The notes under the pieces were generated by a model that ran no database searches, was not told the origin of the DNA, and worked only from the letters and a program-made list of their open reading frames with translations. The position numbers and the translations under genes were made by a program. A stretch of DNA of 64,000 nt, from assembly GCF_900129885.1 (NCBI RefSeq), contig NZ_FQXE01000008.1:18625-82624 (forward strand), written 5' to 3'. Of this stretch, positions 8,538 through 17,765 are shown one piece after another; the stretch's first letter is position 1; each line of letters begins with the position of its first letter. The DNA comes from Pollutimonas bauzanensis. Its GTDB lineage: Bacteria > Pseudomonadota > Gammaproteobacteria > Burkholderiales > Burkholderiaceae_B.

Positions 8538-9929
8538 TCAGAGCTCCAGGTCGACGGCCGGGTTCAGATGGCGCACAACATTGATCGCCACCGCCACCAG
8601 CGCGCAGGCGATGGCCGCCGTCACCCCCAGCAAGGCGCCGCGCGTCTCGCTGATGTTGAACGCGATCGCCACCAGCGCCGTTCCGAAGCTCTGCCCGAAG
8701 ACGCGGGTCGTGGCCTGCATGCCGCCGGCCGCGCCGCTGCGGTGCCTGGGCGCGCCGGCCAGCAAAGCCCGGTTGTTCGGCGTCTGGAAGAAGCCGAAGC
8801 CCACGCCGCCCATGAGCATGGCCGCCATCAGCCAGCCAAAGCCCGTGTCGACAGGCAGCATGATCAGCCAGAACATGCCTGATGCGATCGCCGCCGCGCC
8901 GATGCCGCACAGCACGGCAATCGAAAACCGGCTGGACAAATAGCCCGCGACCGGCGCCATGACCGCCACGCCCACCGACCAGGCGCCCAGCAGAAAGCCC
9001 ACTTCGCCGTAGGAAAAATGCAGCACTTGCCTGAAATAGAAAGGCAGGGACACGAACGCCGCCATCTGCGCCGCGAAGGAGAACGCCGAGGCGCCCACCG
9101 CAAAAGCGATAGGCGTAATGCGCAGCAAATCGATAGGCACGATAGGCGCCACCTGGCCGCGCGAACGGCGCACCAGCACCCAGCCGGCCAGGCCGGCCAG
9201 GATCAGGCACAAGGCGGCGCGCGTCGGGTCCTTGACGATGGCGTCCAGCCCTATTATCGACAGTCCGAACACCGGGACGCTGAGCGCGCAGGCGACCCAG
9301 TCGAAACGGCCGTGGCTGCGCGGCACCTCCGGCAGGAAGCGCACGCAGAAGTAGGCGCCGATGCAGATCGGGATATTCACCAGGAATATCCATTGCCATG
9401 ACGCCAGTTGCAGGATGAAGGCGCCTATCGTCGGGCCCAGCACCGCCATCAGCCCGACGGTCATGGCATTCAGGCTTATCCCCATGCCCAGCTTGTTGAG
9501 CGGATAAGTATTGCGCACCAGCCCGCCGAACAGGCACATCAGCATGGAGGAACCCAGCCCTTGCGCCATGCGGGACATGGTCAGCGTGGCCAGCGAAACG
9601 GACAATGCCGATGCCAGCGACGCGAGCATGAACAGCGTCACGCCCATGGCGAACATGCGGCGAAAGCCTATGCGCTCGGCCACCGCCGACAAGGGCAGCA
9701 ACGACACCACTACCGTAAGGTTGTAGGCGATGACCACCCAGACCACGGCCGCGGGATCGATAGCCAGCTGCTTGGCAATGGCGGGCAAGGCCACATTGGC
9801 CATGCTGGAATCCAGCACCGTGGTGGTGATCGCCAGCAGGAGGCCAAATGCCGCCCAATAGCGCTGGGGCGTATCCAGGCCGTCCGGCAAGCCCGCCGGC
9901 TTGTGAGGGGCTGCGGTAGTTTCCACCAC
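8538..9929 (-). CDS. MFS drug-efflux transporter, DHA2 (EmrB/QacA) type
   Basis: About 463 residues with 13-14 hydrophobic segments. TTVLDSSMANVALPAI is motif D1 of 14-TM multidrug MFS exporters, and WQWIFLVNIPICIG matches the segment after TM5 in EmrB/QacA. An upstream TTG would start inside glmU; I prefer the GTG at 9929, only two bases past the glmU stop, which suggests translational coupling. Substrate unknown. No EmrA membrane-fusion partner is next to it. Confidence 0.85.
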   Translation of the reverse strand: MVETTAAPHKPAGLPDGLDTPQRYWAAFGLLLAITTTVLDSSMANVALPAIAKQLAIDPAAVVWVVIAYNLTVVVSLLPLSAVAERIGFRRMFAMGVTLFMLASLASALSVSLATLTMSRMAQGLGSSMLMCLFGGLVRNTYPLNKLGMGISLNAMTVGLMAVLGPTIGAFILQLASWQWIFLVNIPICIGAYFCVRFLPEVPRSHGRFDWVACALSVPVFGLSIIGLDAIVKDPTRAALCLILAGLAGWVLVRRSRGQVAPIVPIDLLRITPIAFAVGASAFSFAAQMAAFVSLPFYFRQVLHFSYGEVGFLLGAWSVGVAVMAPVAGYLSSRFSIAVLCGIGAAAIASGMFWLIMLPVDTGFGWLMAAMLMGGVGFGFFQTPNNRALLAGAPRHRSGAAGGMQATTRVFGQSFGTALVAIAFNISETRGALLGVTAAIACALVAVAINVVRHLNPAVDLEL

Positions 9930-9931
9930 GA

Positions 9932-11305
9932 CTAGGACTTCTTGATGGGCCGTACCCAACCCTCGATGGTTTTTTGCGGCGCCCGGGAAATGGTCAACTG
10001 GCCGGCGGGCGCGTCCCGGGTCAAGGTGGTGCCCGCCCCCAGCGTGGCGCCCCGGCCCACCGTTACGGGCGCGACCAGCTGGCTATCGGAACCGATGAAG
10101 GCATCGTCTTCGATGATGGTCTGGAACTTGTTCACGCCGTCGTAGTTGCAGGTAATGGTGCCGGCGCCGATATTGACGCGCTCGCCCACCTGGGCGTCGC
10201 CGATGTAGGAGAGATGATTGGCTTTGGAACCCCGGCCCAGCCGGCTTTTTTTGATTTCGACGAAATTGCCCACATGGGCTTGCGGGCCGATATCGGCGCC
10301 GGGCCGCAGACGCGCATAGGGGCCTATGCGCGCCTCGTCGGCGACCATCGCTTCCTGTATGTGGCTGAAGGCATCGATATGCGTGCCCGGTCCTATGGCC
10401 GCGTCCTTGATGACGCAATGCGGGCCGATGCGCACGCCGTCGGCCAGTTCGACCCGGCCTTCGAAGACGCAGCCCACGTCGATGAATACATCGCGCCCGC
10501 AAGCCAGCGAACCGCGCAAATCGAAGCGGGCCGGATCGGCGAGCGTCACGCCCTGCTCCAGCAGGCGGCGCGCCTGTTCGCCCTGCCAGCTGCGTTCCAG
10601 CTGGGCCTGCTGGATGCGGCTGTTCACGCCCAGCGTTTCCCAGGACGCCGAAGGCTGCGCGGCATGGACCGGCAAACCGTCCTGCACAGACAGGCCGACC
10701 ACATCGGTAAGGTAGTACTCGCCCTGGGCGTTGGTGTTGTCGATGCGCGCAAGCCAGTCTATGAGCTTGCCGGTCGGCGCCACCAGAATGCCGGTATTGA
10801 CTTCATTGATGGCGTGTTCGGCCGCGGATGCGTCCTTGTGTTCAACGATGCGAAGCACTTCGCCTTTGCCGTTGCGCACGATGCGGCCATAGCCGGCGGG
10901 GTCGGCCAGCGTTTCGGTAAGCACCGCCATGCCGCGCCCGCGGGCGTCCAGCAAGCGTTGCAGGGTTTCGGCCTGCACCAGGGGCACATCGCCGTACAGC
11001 ACCAAGGTGGCGTCCTGCTCGGGCTCGCCCTGTAGCAGCAGGGGCGCCGCCTGCTGCACCGCATGGCCGGTGCCTTGCTGCGGAACCTGCGAGGCGAATT
11101 GCAGGTCGGGCTGGTCGGCAAAGGCCGTCCTGACGCGGTCGGCGCCATGCCCGACCACCACGACGATGCGGTCGGGGCTCAGCCGGCGGGCGTTATCGAG
11201 CACATGCGCCAGCATGGGTTTGCCCGCCAGAGGATGCAATACCTTGGGCAAATCGGACTGCATGCGTTTGCCAAGTCCGGCGGCCAGAATAACTATGTTC
11301 AGCAT
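9932..11305 (-). CDS. glmU: Bifunctional GlcN-1-P acetyltransferase / GlcNAc-1-P uridyltransferase
   Basis: 457 residues, the expected length when started at the ATG before [14 protein letters not shown]; the open frame continues upstream through phaM but that part is a shadow. The N-terminal uridyltransferase domain has the LAAG.G.RM loop, QQGTGHAVQ and YGDVPL. The C-terminal half is a left-handed beta-helix of hexapeptide repeats ([30 protein letters not shown]) with the acetyltransferase site. It catalyses the last two steps to UDP-GlcNAc. LAAGLGKRM has Lys where most family members have Thr. Confidence 0.96.
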   Translation of the reverse strand: MLNIVILAAGLGKRMQSDLPKVLHPLAGKPMLAHVLDNARRLSPDRIVVVVGHGADRVRTAFADQPDLQFASQVPQQGTGHAVQQAAPLLLQGEPEQDATLVLYGDVPLVQAETLQRLLDARGRGMAVLTETLADPAGYGRIVRNGKGEVLRIVEHKDASAAEHAINEVNTGILVAPTGKLIDWLARIDNTNAQGEYYLTDVVGLSVQDGLPVHAAQPSASWETLGVNSRIQQAQLERSWQGEQARRLLEQGVTLADPARFDLRGSLACGRDVFIDVGCVFEGRVELADGVRIGPHCVIKDAAIGPGTHIDAFSHIQEAMVADEARIGPYARLRPGADIGPQAHVGNFVEIKKSRLGRGSKANHLSYIGDAQVGERVNIGAGTITCNYDGVNKFQTIIEDDAFIGSDSQLVAPVTVGRGATLGAGTTLTRDAPAGQLTISRAPQKTIEGWVRPIKKS

Positions 11306-11333
11306 GGAATAACTTGATAAGGTGAATGAGGGG

Positions 11334-12104
11334 TCATGGCTTGCGGGGAGCCGCGGGCCGCTTGCGCGGCGCGGCTTTCTTGGCGGCCTTGGCCGGTCCG
11401 GCGGATTGCGGGGCGCTTGCGCGCGCCGCCTTGGCGGGGGCTTTGCCCAGCGTGGAATCCGCCGAGGCGCCGCTGGCGGCTTGTTGCGCGGCGGCCTTGG
11501 CGGCTTCGGCGCCCTGCAGGGTGGCCGCCGTCGCAACCGCCAGGCTGTCGAACTGCTTTTGCACCATGTCCCACCAGCCCTGCGCGGCGGCGGCCGCGTT
11601 GGCCGCGTAGGCCTCGTTGGCCGCCGCGGTATTGCCGGCAATGTCTTGCGCGCCCGAGGCGCCGTCCGGCGCTTCCTTGGCGCCGGCGGCGGGCGACGCG
11701 CCATGGCCAGGGCCACCCGGCGCCGCGGCCGGCTTCATGCCCAGCGCCACTTCAAGGGGCGAAGGACCGCCAGGCGCCGCGCCCGCCGGCGCGGCCGATG
11801 CCATGAAGGATTTGAGCGTGGCGATCGTCGAGCGCTGGACTTCCAGGCCTTGTATGGTGCTGGAGAGCATGGACAGATTCATGCGCAGCCAGTTTTCGAC
11901 GGCGCGCAGGTCGCCGATGCGGCGCTCCAGGTCTTCGACCGACATCGGCGTCATCATGGATGTCTGGGTAGCCCCGCCCGATGTGGCCAGCCCTTGCCAG
12001 GCCTGGCGCATCATTTCCATGCTGGCCAGCAGGGGGTTCTGGGCCATATCGCCGCTTTGGCCGAAGCCCGGCAATACAAATGGATTGTTGTTTTGAGTAA
12101 CCAT
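11334..12104 (-). CDS. phaM: PhaM-like PHA granule regulatory protein
   Basis: 256 residues from an ATG with AAGGAG upstream. The N-terminus [13 protein letters not shown] and the segment [21 protein letters not shown] match the PhaM family, which activates PHA synthase PhaC and links granules to the nucleoid. The C-terminus is a long Ala/Lys/Pro tail resembling histone H1 ([12 protein letters not shown]), the part that binds DNA in PhaM. No phaC or phasin is adjacent. The middle is low-complexity alanine-rich sequence. Presence implies that the organism stores polyhydroxyalkanoate. Confidence 0.85.
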   Translation of the reverse strand: MVTQNNNPFVLPGFGQSGDMAQNPLLASMEMMRQAWQGLATSGGATQTSMMTPMSVEDLERRIGDLRAVENWLRMNLSMLSSTIQGLEVQRSTIATLKSFMASAAPAGAAPGGPSPLEVALGMKPAAAPGGPGHGASPAAGAKEAPDGASGAQDIAGNTAAANEAYAANAAAAAQGWWDMVQKQFDSLAVATAATLQGAEAAKAAAQQAASGASADSTLGKAPAKAARASAPQSAGPAKAAKKAAPRKRPAAPRKP

Positions 12105-12234
12105 GGCGGCTCCTTGAGCACAATCGGATGAGGCCCTGGCTTTGGATAGCAATGTATACCAGGCAGGGTTGGCGTTAGCTTAAACTGAAGCCGGGCCGCC
12201 GTCTAATACAGGCTGTAGCCCGCGTGTCCTTGTG

Positions 12235-13068
12235 CTACAGGATGAGCCCTTCGCTTATGCGTTTCCGCAGCCCGTCCAGGATGACCAGTTCGGCTTCGCG
12301 GGTGAAGTCGCCCGCTTCCACCATGGACCAGAGCTCGTCCAGGGACACCAGCCGGATCTCGCTGACTTCGCCGTCCAGGTTGCGCGGCTTTACCGATTCG
12401 GCCAATACGCAGTCGCTGACCAGCACATCCTCGACCTGGTAGCCTTCGGGCAAGCGCCTATGCATGCGCAGGATGATGCGCAAGGGCGAGCGGCCCTCTA
12501 TGTCGCTGGCGACCAGGCCGGCTTCCTCGTTGCTTTCGCGCAACAAGGAAACGTCCAGGCTCTCGCCGGCCCCCGCCAGGCCTCCCACCAGGGTGTCCCA
12601 CAGGCCCGGATCGGTGGACTTGCTGAGCGCCCGCCGCGCGATCCACAGCTTGCCGTCGGGCGACCAGGCGTTCAGATGCACAGCCTTGGTCAGCAGGCCC
12701 AAGGGACGCACGGCGGCGCGCTCGATGACGGCCAGGCGGCGGCCTTCGCCGATTACGTCCAGCAATTCGTCGCGCCAGCCGCGCAGGCAGCCGGTGTCTT
12801 TCAGGGATAGCGCCAACTGCGCCAGGACGGCGTTCAGGGGCATGCGCTGGCGGGGCGATGCCGTGATGTGCACCGCTTCGTCTTCCACGTGTATGCCGGG
12901 CAGGCCGTCGAGGTGGCCGGTGGCTTTGGCGGTGATCCAGCCCGCGACCTTGCCGGCCACCGTCAACGGGCGCGAACCGCTGGGAGGCAGTTGCTGGATT
13001 CGTTTGGCCAGTTGTTGGTAACGGGTGCCTAGGGCAGGCGTCATGGCTCGGGCGTGTGCATCTTTCAT
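12235..13068 (-). CDS. NUDIX hydrolase with DUF4743 N-terminal domain
   Basis: 277 residues. The C-terminal half holds the Nudix box G-x5-E-x7-RE-x2-EE-x-G (GLAGAGE…LLRESNEEAGL), which binds Mg and hydrolyses nucleoside diphosphate linked substrates. The N-terminal roughly 120 residues (ITAKATGHLDGLPGIHVED …) match the DUF4743 domain that accompanies it in thiamine-diphosphate-type Nudix proteins. Substrate is therefore uncertain. I chose ATG 13068; an ATG at 13044 is also possible. It is divergent from ctaC. Confidence 0.85.
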   Translation of the reverse strand: MKDAHARAMTPALGTRYQQLAKRIQQLPPSGSRPLTVAGKVAGWITAKATGHLDGLPGIHVEDEAVHITASPRQRMPLNAVLAQLALSLKDTGCLRGWRDELLDVIGEGRRLAVIERAAVRPLGLLTKAVHLNAWSPDGKLWIARRALSKSTDPGLWDTLVGGLAGAGESLDVSLLRESNEEAGLVASDIEGRSPLRIILRMHRRLPEGYQVEDVLVSDCVLAESVKPRNLDGEVSEIRLVSLDELWSMVEAGDFTREAELVILDGLRKRISEGLIL

Positions 13069-13328
13069 GCAATAATTGTAGTGGAAGCTTGGCCTGCCCC
13101 GCATGATTTCTGGCTATCGCGAGCCTATGGACCATACCGAATCAGCCCACTGCAAGCTCTAGTTCGCTATAATCCTGCGGTCTATAGGTGATTCGAGCAG
13201 GTATTGCCCCAGCATTTATCATTTTAAACCTGCCATTCAATAATTATGTGTGCGTCCAGTGTTTTCATGATCGTCTCGTTTGATCAAAGTCAACACTTGG
13301 CTGGAACACGTCGTATTTCGAGGTCAGC

Positions 13329-14489
13329 ATGAAGAAGTTGAGAGGGTTACTGGGCACTGGCGCATTGCTAATGGCAGGCGCAGCCGGTGCACAGGTCGAG
13401 GACATGCCGGGAGGCCCGCGGGTCAATCAGCTCAACCTCCACGAGGGGGTGACACAGATCGCACACGAGATCATGTGGATACACTGGATGATGCTGATCA
13501 TCTGTGCCGTGATTTTCGTCGGTGTGTTCGGAGTGATGTTCTACTCCATCATCATGCACCGCAAATCGCGCGGCGCCGTGGCCGCGAAATTCCATGAGCA
13601 TGTGGGCATCGAAGTCGCCTGGACCATCATCCCCTTCATCATCGTCATCGCCATGGCTCTGCCGGCCACCCGCACCGTGGTGGCCATGAAAGACACCAGC
13701 AGCTCCGACCTTACTGTCAAGGTAACCGGCTATCAATGGAAATGGGGCTACGAATACATCGACGGCCCGGCCCAGGGGGTCAAGTTCCTGGCAAATCTGG
13801 CTACGCCCCGGGCCCAGATCGACGGCACGGAGCCCCGCGGCAATCTCTACCTGATGGAAGTCGACAAGGCCCTGGTCGTCCCCGTCAACAAGAAAGTGCG
13901 CATAGTCCTGACCTCCAACGACGTCATCCACTCATGGATGATTCCTGAATTCGGCGTCAAGCAGGACGCGATGCCGGGCTTCCTGCGCGATACATGGTTC
14001 CGCGCCGAGAAAATCGGCACCTACCGCGGCCAGTGCGCCGAGCTCTGTGGCAAGGACCATGCCTTCATGCCGATCGTGGTGGAAGTGGTCTCCCAGGCCG
14101 ACTACGACAAGTGGGCCGCCGACCAGAAGAAGGCGCTGGCCGCCGCTGCCGACGACCCCAACAAGAAGTGGACCAAAGAAGAGCTCATCGCCCGCGGCCA
14201 ACAGGTTTACACTACAACCTGTGTCGCCTGCCACCAGGCAACTGGCAAAGGCCTTCCCGGCACCTTCCCGGCGCTCGATGGCGACGAAAAATTCGTGCTT
14301 GCGCCCATGAAGGGCCAAATTCTTACCGTGCTCAATGGCCATCCAGGCACTGCCATGGCGGCCTTCCGCGATCAATTGAACGATGTTGAAATCGCCTCTG
14401 TCATTACCTACACCCGCAATTCCTGGGGCAACGCAGGAAAAGGTAAGGATCCGGTCGTTCAACCCGCCGACGTCAAAGCCCTGCGCTAA
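13329..14489 (+). CDS. ctaC: Cytochrome c oxidase subunit II with fused cytochrome c domain
   Basis: 386 residues. A signal peptide (about residues 1-21, cut near AGAQ) is followed by two membrane helices and the CuA cupredoxin domain with NDVIHSW and GQCAELCGKDHAFM, the CuA ligands. The C-terminal domain has CVACH (haem c) with GKGLPGTFPAL. It accepts electrons from cytochrome c in the periplasm and passes them to haem a. It begins the ctaC-ctaD-small ORF-DUF2970-ctaE operon. A TATAAT at 13168-13173 may be its -10, but no good -35 is visible. Confidence 0.96.
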   Translation: MKKLRGLLGTGALLMAGAAGAQVEDMPGGPRVNQLNLHEGVTQIAHEIMWIHWMMLIICAVIFVGVFGVMFYSIIMHRKSRGAVAAKFHEHVGIEVAWTIIPFIIVIAMALPATRTVVAMKDTSSSDLTVKVTGYQWKWGYEYIDGPAQGVKFLANLATPRAQIDGTEPRGNLYLMEVDKALVVPVNKKVRIVLTSNDVIHSWMIPEFGVKQDAMPGFLRDTWFRAEKIGTYRGQCAELCGKDHAFMPIVVEVVSQADYDKWAADQKKALAAAADDPNKKWTKEELIARGQQVYTTTCVACHQATGKGLPGTFPALDGDEKFVLAPMKGQILTVLNGHPGTAMAAFRDQLNDVEIASVITYTRNSWGNAGKGKDPVVQPADVKALR

Positions 14490-14576
14490 GCCAACGGTGC
14501 GTTTCAAACAAATTTGAATGTTTTTTTACCGGGCGGCCGTCTAGCGGCACCCGGTTGAGTAGGAAGGAGTTCCACC

Positions 14577-16175
14577 ATGAGCAGCGTTACTGCCGATCAC
14601 GTCCCAGCCAGTCACGGGCACGACGACCACGACCACAGGCCCCACGGCTGGCGGCGCTGGCTGTTTGCCACCAACCACAAAGACATCGGTACGATGTACC
14701 TGATCTTTTCGTTCAGCATGCTGCTCGAGGGCGGCGTGCTGGCTTTATTGATACGCACCGAACTGTTTTCGCCCGGCCTGCAGTTTTTCCAGCCTGAATT
14801 GTTCAACCAGTTCACCACCATGCACGGCCTGATCATGATTTTCGGCGCCATCATGCCGGCGTTCGTGGGTTTCGCCAACTGGATGATTCCGCTGCAAATC
14901 GGCGCATCCGACATGGCTTTTGCCCGCATGAACAACTTCAGCTTCTGGCTGCTGCCTATCGGCGCCATCCTGATGACGGCCTCGTTCTTCGTGCCCGGCG
15001 GCGCCAATGCCGCCGGCTGGACCATGTACGCGCCGCTGTCGCTGCAAATGGGCCCCGGCATGGATTTCACCATTTTCGCCGTGCACATCCTGGGCGCGTC
15101 GTCCATCATGGGCGCCATCAACATCGTCGTGACCGTGCTGAATATGCGCGCGCCGGGCATGACCTTGATGAAGATGCCGCTGTTCTGCTGGACCTGGCTC
15201 ATCACCGCCTACCTGCTCATCGCCGTGATGCCGGTGCTGGCCGCCGCCGTGACCATGCTGCTGACCGACCGCCATTTCGGCACCAGCTTCTTCAACGCCG
15301 CCGCCGGCGGCGATCCGGTCCTGTATCAGCACGTGTTCTGGTTCTTCGGCCACCCCGAGGTCTACATCATGATCCTGCCGGCTTTCGGCATCGTGTCGGC
15401 CGTAGTCCCCGCGTTCGCCCGCAAGCAGCTGTTCGGCTACGCCTCCATGGTTTACGCCACCGCCGCCATCGCCATCCTGTCCTTCCTGGTATGGGCGCAC
15501 CACATGTTCGCCACCGGCATGCCGGTTACGGGCCAGCTGTACTTCATGTATGCGACCATGCTTATCTCGATCCCCACGGGCGTCAAGGTATTCAACTGGG
15601 TTGCCACCATGTGGCGCGGCTCCATGACTTTCGAAACACCCATGCTGTTTGCGATCGGGTTTATCTTCGTGTTCACGATAGGCGGTTTCACCGGCCTGAT
15701 CCTGGCCGTCGCGCCCATCGATATCGCGGTGCATGACACCTACTATGTGATCGCCCACTTCCATTATGTGATGGTGGCAGGCTCGCTGTTCGGCATGTTC
15801 GCCGGCGCCTACTACTGGATGCCGAAATGGACCGGCCGCATGTACAACGAAAAACTGGGCAAGCTGCATTTCTGGTCCAGCATGATTTCGTTCAACATCA
15901 CGTTCTTCCCCATGCACTTCCTGGGGCTGGCCGGGATGCCGCGCCGCTATGCCGACTACGCCGCCCAGTTCACCGACTTCAACCAGATCGCCACCATAGG
16001 CGCCTTCTGGTTCGGCCTGTCGCAGCTGATATTCCTGTTCCTCACCCTGAGATGCTATGCCGGACACGGCGAACCCGCCCCGGCCAAACCTTGGGAAGGC
16101 GCCACTGGCCTGGAATGGACCGTGCCTTCGCCAGCACCCTTCCATACCTTTGTCGTCCCCCCAGTCGTCAAGTAA
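14577..16175 (+). CDS. ctaD: Cytochrome c oxidase subunit I (aa3 type)
   Basis: 532 residues, twelve membrane helices. Seen are WLFATNHKDIGTMYL at the N-terminus, WFFGHPEVYI (CuB ligand His and cross-linked Tyr), HHMFATG, and the HDTYYVIAHFHYVM segment that ligates haem a3 and haem a. It holds the O2-reducing site and pumps protons. AGGAAGGAG lies upstream of the start. A His/Asp-rich N-terminus (HGHDDHDH) is common in betaproteobacterial CtaD. Confidence 0.97.
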   Translation: MSSVTADHVPASHGHDDHDHRPHGWRRWLFATNHKDIGTMYLIFSFSMLLEGGVLALLIRTELFSPGLQFFQPELFNQFTTMHGLIMIFGAIMPAFVGFANWMIPLQIGASDMAFARMNNFSFWLLPIGAILMTASFFVPGGANAAGWTMYAPLSLQMGPGMDFTIFAVHILGASSIMGAINIVVTVLNMRAPGMTLMKMPLFCWTWLITAYLLIAVMPVLAAAVTMLLTDRHFGTSFFNAAAGGDPVLYQHVFWFFGHPEVYIMILPAFGIVSAVVPAFARKQLFGYASMVYATAAIAILSFLVWAHHMFATGMPVTGQLYFMYATMLISIPTGVKVFNWVATMWRGSMTFETPMLFAIGFIFVFTIGGFTGLILAVAPIDIAVHDTYYVIAHFHYVMVAGSLFGMFAGAYYWMPKWTGRMYNEKLGKLHFWSSMISFNITFFPMHFLGLAGMPRRYADYAAQFTDFNQIATIGAFWFGLSQLIFLFLTLRCYAGHGEPAPAKPWEGATGLEWTVPSPAPFHTFVVPPVVK

Positions 16176-16184
16176 GGCAAGCCC

Positions 16185-16295
16185 ATGACACCCGAACAAC
16201 GCCGGAAGAACCGCCACACCGCCATCGCGCTGGTCATTATCATCATCGCGATCGTGGCATGGACCTTCTGGCGTGGCGGCACCCTCGGAGGCTAG
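16185..16295 (+). CDS. Small cytochrome oxidase assembly-type membrane peptide
   Basis: 36 residues: a basic N-terminus MTPEQRRKNRHTA, one hydrophobic helix ALVIIIIAIVAWTFW and a short RGGTLGG tail. It begins 9 bases after the ctaD stop and ends 6 bases before DUF2970. Small single-helix proteins of this kind lie between ctaD and ctaG in related betaproteobacteria. Here ctaG, which normally follows, is not present. Function by position only. Confidence 0.75.
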   Translation: MTPEQRRKNRHTAIALVIIIIAIVAWTFWRGGTLGG

Positions 16296-16301
16296 GCGGC
16301 C

Positions 16302-16526
16302 ATGACACAAGACATTCACGAACTCTCACGCCGGAAACTCAATTTCTTCCAGACGCTCAAGGCTGTCGCCTGGGGGTTTTTCGGCGTGCGCAAGGGCAAG
16401 GGCTATAGCGAGGACATCTCCAAGCTCAATCCCGTGCACCTGATACTTGCCGGAGTGCTGGCCGCCATCGTCTTCGTTGTGGTGCTGGTCATGGCTGCGC
16501 GCGGGCTCATTTCCTACTTGACCTAA
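16302..16526 (+). CDS. DUF2970 family membrane protein
   Basis: 74 residues. AVAWGFFGVRKGKGYSEDI followed by LNPVHLILAGVLAAIVFVVVLVM and a single membrane helix is the DUF2970 pattern. These proteins are found in betaproteobacterial cytochrome oxidase operons between ctaG and ctaE. Role unknown, probably assembly or stability of the oxidase. Confidence 0.88.
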   Translation: MTQDIHELSRRKLNFFQTLKAVAWGFFGVRKGKGYSEDISKLNPVHLILAGVLAAIVFVVVLVMAARGLISYLT

Positions 16527-16562
16527 TATTTTTACTTTAATAATTCGCATCAGGAGAACACC

Positions 16563-17438
16563 ATGAGTGCAAGTCACTTGGCTCAGGGCAACGAGGCACC
16601 TTACTATTACGTGCCCGCCGATTCAGTCCACCCGGTACGCGCAAGTTTCTGCTTGCTGCTGACCCTGCTGGGCGCAGCCCTCTGGATTAACAGCTACCAC
16701 GTGGGTTTCTGGCTGTTCCTCGTGGGTATTCTGGGTCTTTTCGTGGTGCTGTTCGGCTGGTTCGGCGACGCCATCCGCGAGTCGGAAAGCGGCCTGAACA
16801 ACCAGCGGGTGGATCATTCCTACCGCTGGAGCATGGCCTGGTTCATTTTCTCCGAGGTCATGTTCTTCGCCGCGTTCTTCGGATCGCTGTGGTACACCCG
16901 CGAGGTCACCACGCCATGGCTCAGCAACCTCGACCACCAGACGCTGCTGTGGCCCAACTTTTCGGGCACCTGGCCGAACCTGGGGCCAGCGGGCGTTGTG
17001 CCGGCATTCAAGACGGTCGGCCCCTTCTGGCTGCCCACCATCAACACGGCCTTGCTGCTGACTTCGGGCCTGACCCTTACCATCGCCCACCACGCCCTGC
17101 GCGCCAGCCATCGCGGCAAAGCGATTTTCTGGGTAGCCCTGACGGTCATCCTGGGCTTCAGTTTCGTGGCCTGTCAAGGATACGAATACTTCCACGCCTA
17201 TCATGAACTGAACCTGCGTTTCGATTCCGGCGCCTACGGTTCGCTGTTCTATATGCTGACAGGCTTTCACGGCTTCCACGTCATCCTGGGCGCCACCTTC
17301 CTGACGGTCATCCTGTTCCGCCTGATCAAGGGGCACTTCACCGCCTCGCATCACTTCGGCTTCGAGGGCGCCGCCTGGTACTGGCACTTTGTAGACGTGG
17401 TCTGGCTGGGTCTGTACCTGTTCGTATACTGGTTCTAA
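16563..17438 (+). CDS. ctaE: Cytochrome c oxidase subunit III
   Basis: 291 residues, seven membrane helices. Characteristic segments are PYYYVPADSVHPV, WSMAWFIFSEVMFFAAFFG with the conserved Glu, GFHGFHVILGATFL and HHFGFEGAAWYWHFVDVVW. It stabilises the catalytic core and may bind lipid at the O2 entry. An AGGAG sits 7 bases before the start. It closes the first transcription unit, followed by a strong bidirectional terminator. Confidence 0.96.
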   Translation: MSASHLAQGNEAPYYYVPADSVHPVRASFCLLLTLLGAALWINSYHVGFWLFLVGILGLFVVLFGWFGDAIRESESGLNNQRVDHSYRWSMAWFIFSEVMFFAAFFGSLWYTREVTTPWLSNLDHQTLLWPNFSGTWPNLGPAGVVPAFKTVGPFWLPTINTALLLTSGLTLTIAHHALRASHRGKAIFWVALTVILGFSFVACQGYEYFHAYHELNLRFDSGAYGSLFYMLTGFHGFHVILGATFLTVILFRLIKGHFTASHHFGFEGAAWYWHFVDVVWLGLYLFVYWF

Positions 17439-17456
17439 GCGATAGCGCTGTCCAAT

Positions 17457-17485
17457 GAAAAAGGCTGGCCTCGCCAGCCTTTTTT
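17457..17485. terminator. Bidirectional rho-independent terminator after ctaE
   Basis: AAGGCTGGC-CTC-GCCAGCCTT is a perfect 9-bp stem with a 3-nt loop, flanked by an A-run on the left and six T on the right. It can end both ctaE (plus) and the DUF2909 gene (minus). Confidence 0.9.
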
Positions 17486-17523
17486 CTAGAAGACGCCAGG
17501 ACGGCACCGGGGAAGCGGCGCGC

Positions 17524-17730
17524 TCAATGGGCGGCGATGCCGGTGCTTTGTATCCAGCCCATATGGTGGGCGAACAGCACGAACAGGAACAGGGCTATCG
17601 ACAGTCCGATGCGCACTGTCAGCGCATTGACCGTACGGTTGGTTCCGCCTTTGTCGCGCATGAGATAAAACAGGGCAGAGGCTAGACTTCCTACAATACC
17701 CAGGAACGCTAGGATTACTACGACACGCAT
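17524..17730 (-). CDS. DUF2909 twin-transmembrane protein
   Basis: 68 residues with two hydrophobic helices (VVVILAFLGIVGSLASALFYLM and LTVRIGLSIALFLFVLFAHH) joined by a loop RDKGGTNRTVNAL. This small family accompanies cytochrome oxidase clusters in betaproteobacteria. It is encoded opposite to its neighbours and shares the terminator with ctaE. Function unknown. Confidence 0.8.
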   Translation of the reverse strand: MRVVVILAFLGIVGSLASALFYLMRDKGGTNRTVNALTVRIGLSIALFLFVLFAHHMGWIQSTGIAAH

Positions 17731-17765
17731 TTTTGGCCTCCGGTGAAACTGGAATTATTGCAGAC

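Noticed and set aside
13168..13173. TATAAT upstream of ctaC as promoter
   Set aside because: No acceptable -35 at normal spacing, so I did not list it as a separate promoter.
14745..16319. 524-codon minus-strand frame rich in His, Gly and Asp
   Set aside because: Antisense shadow of ctaD.
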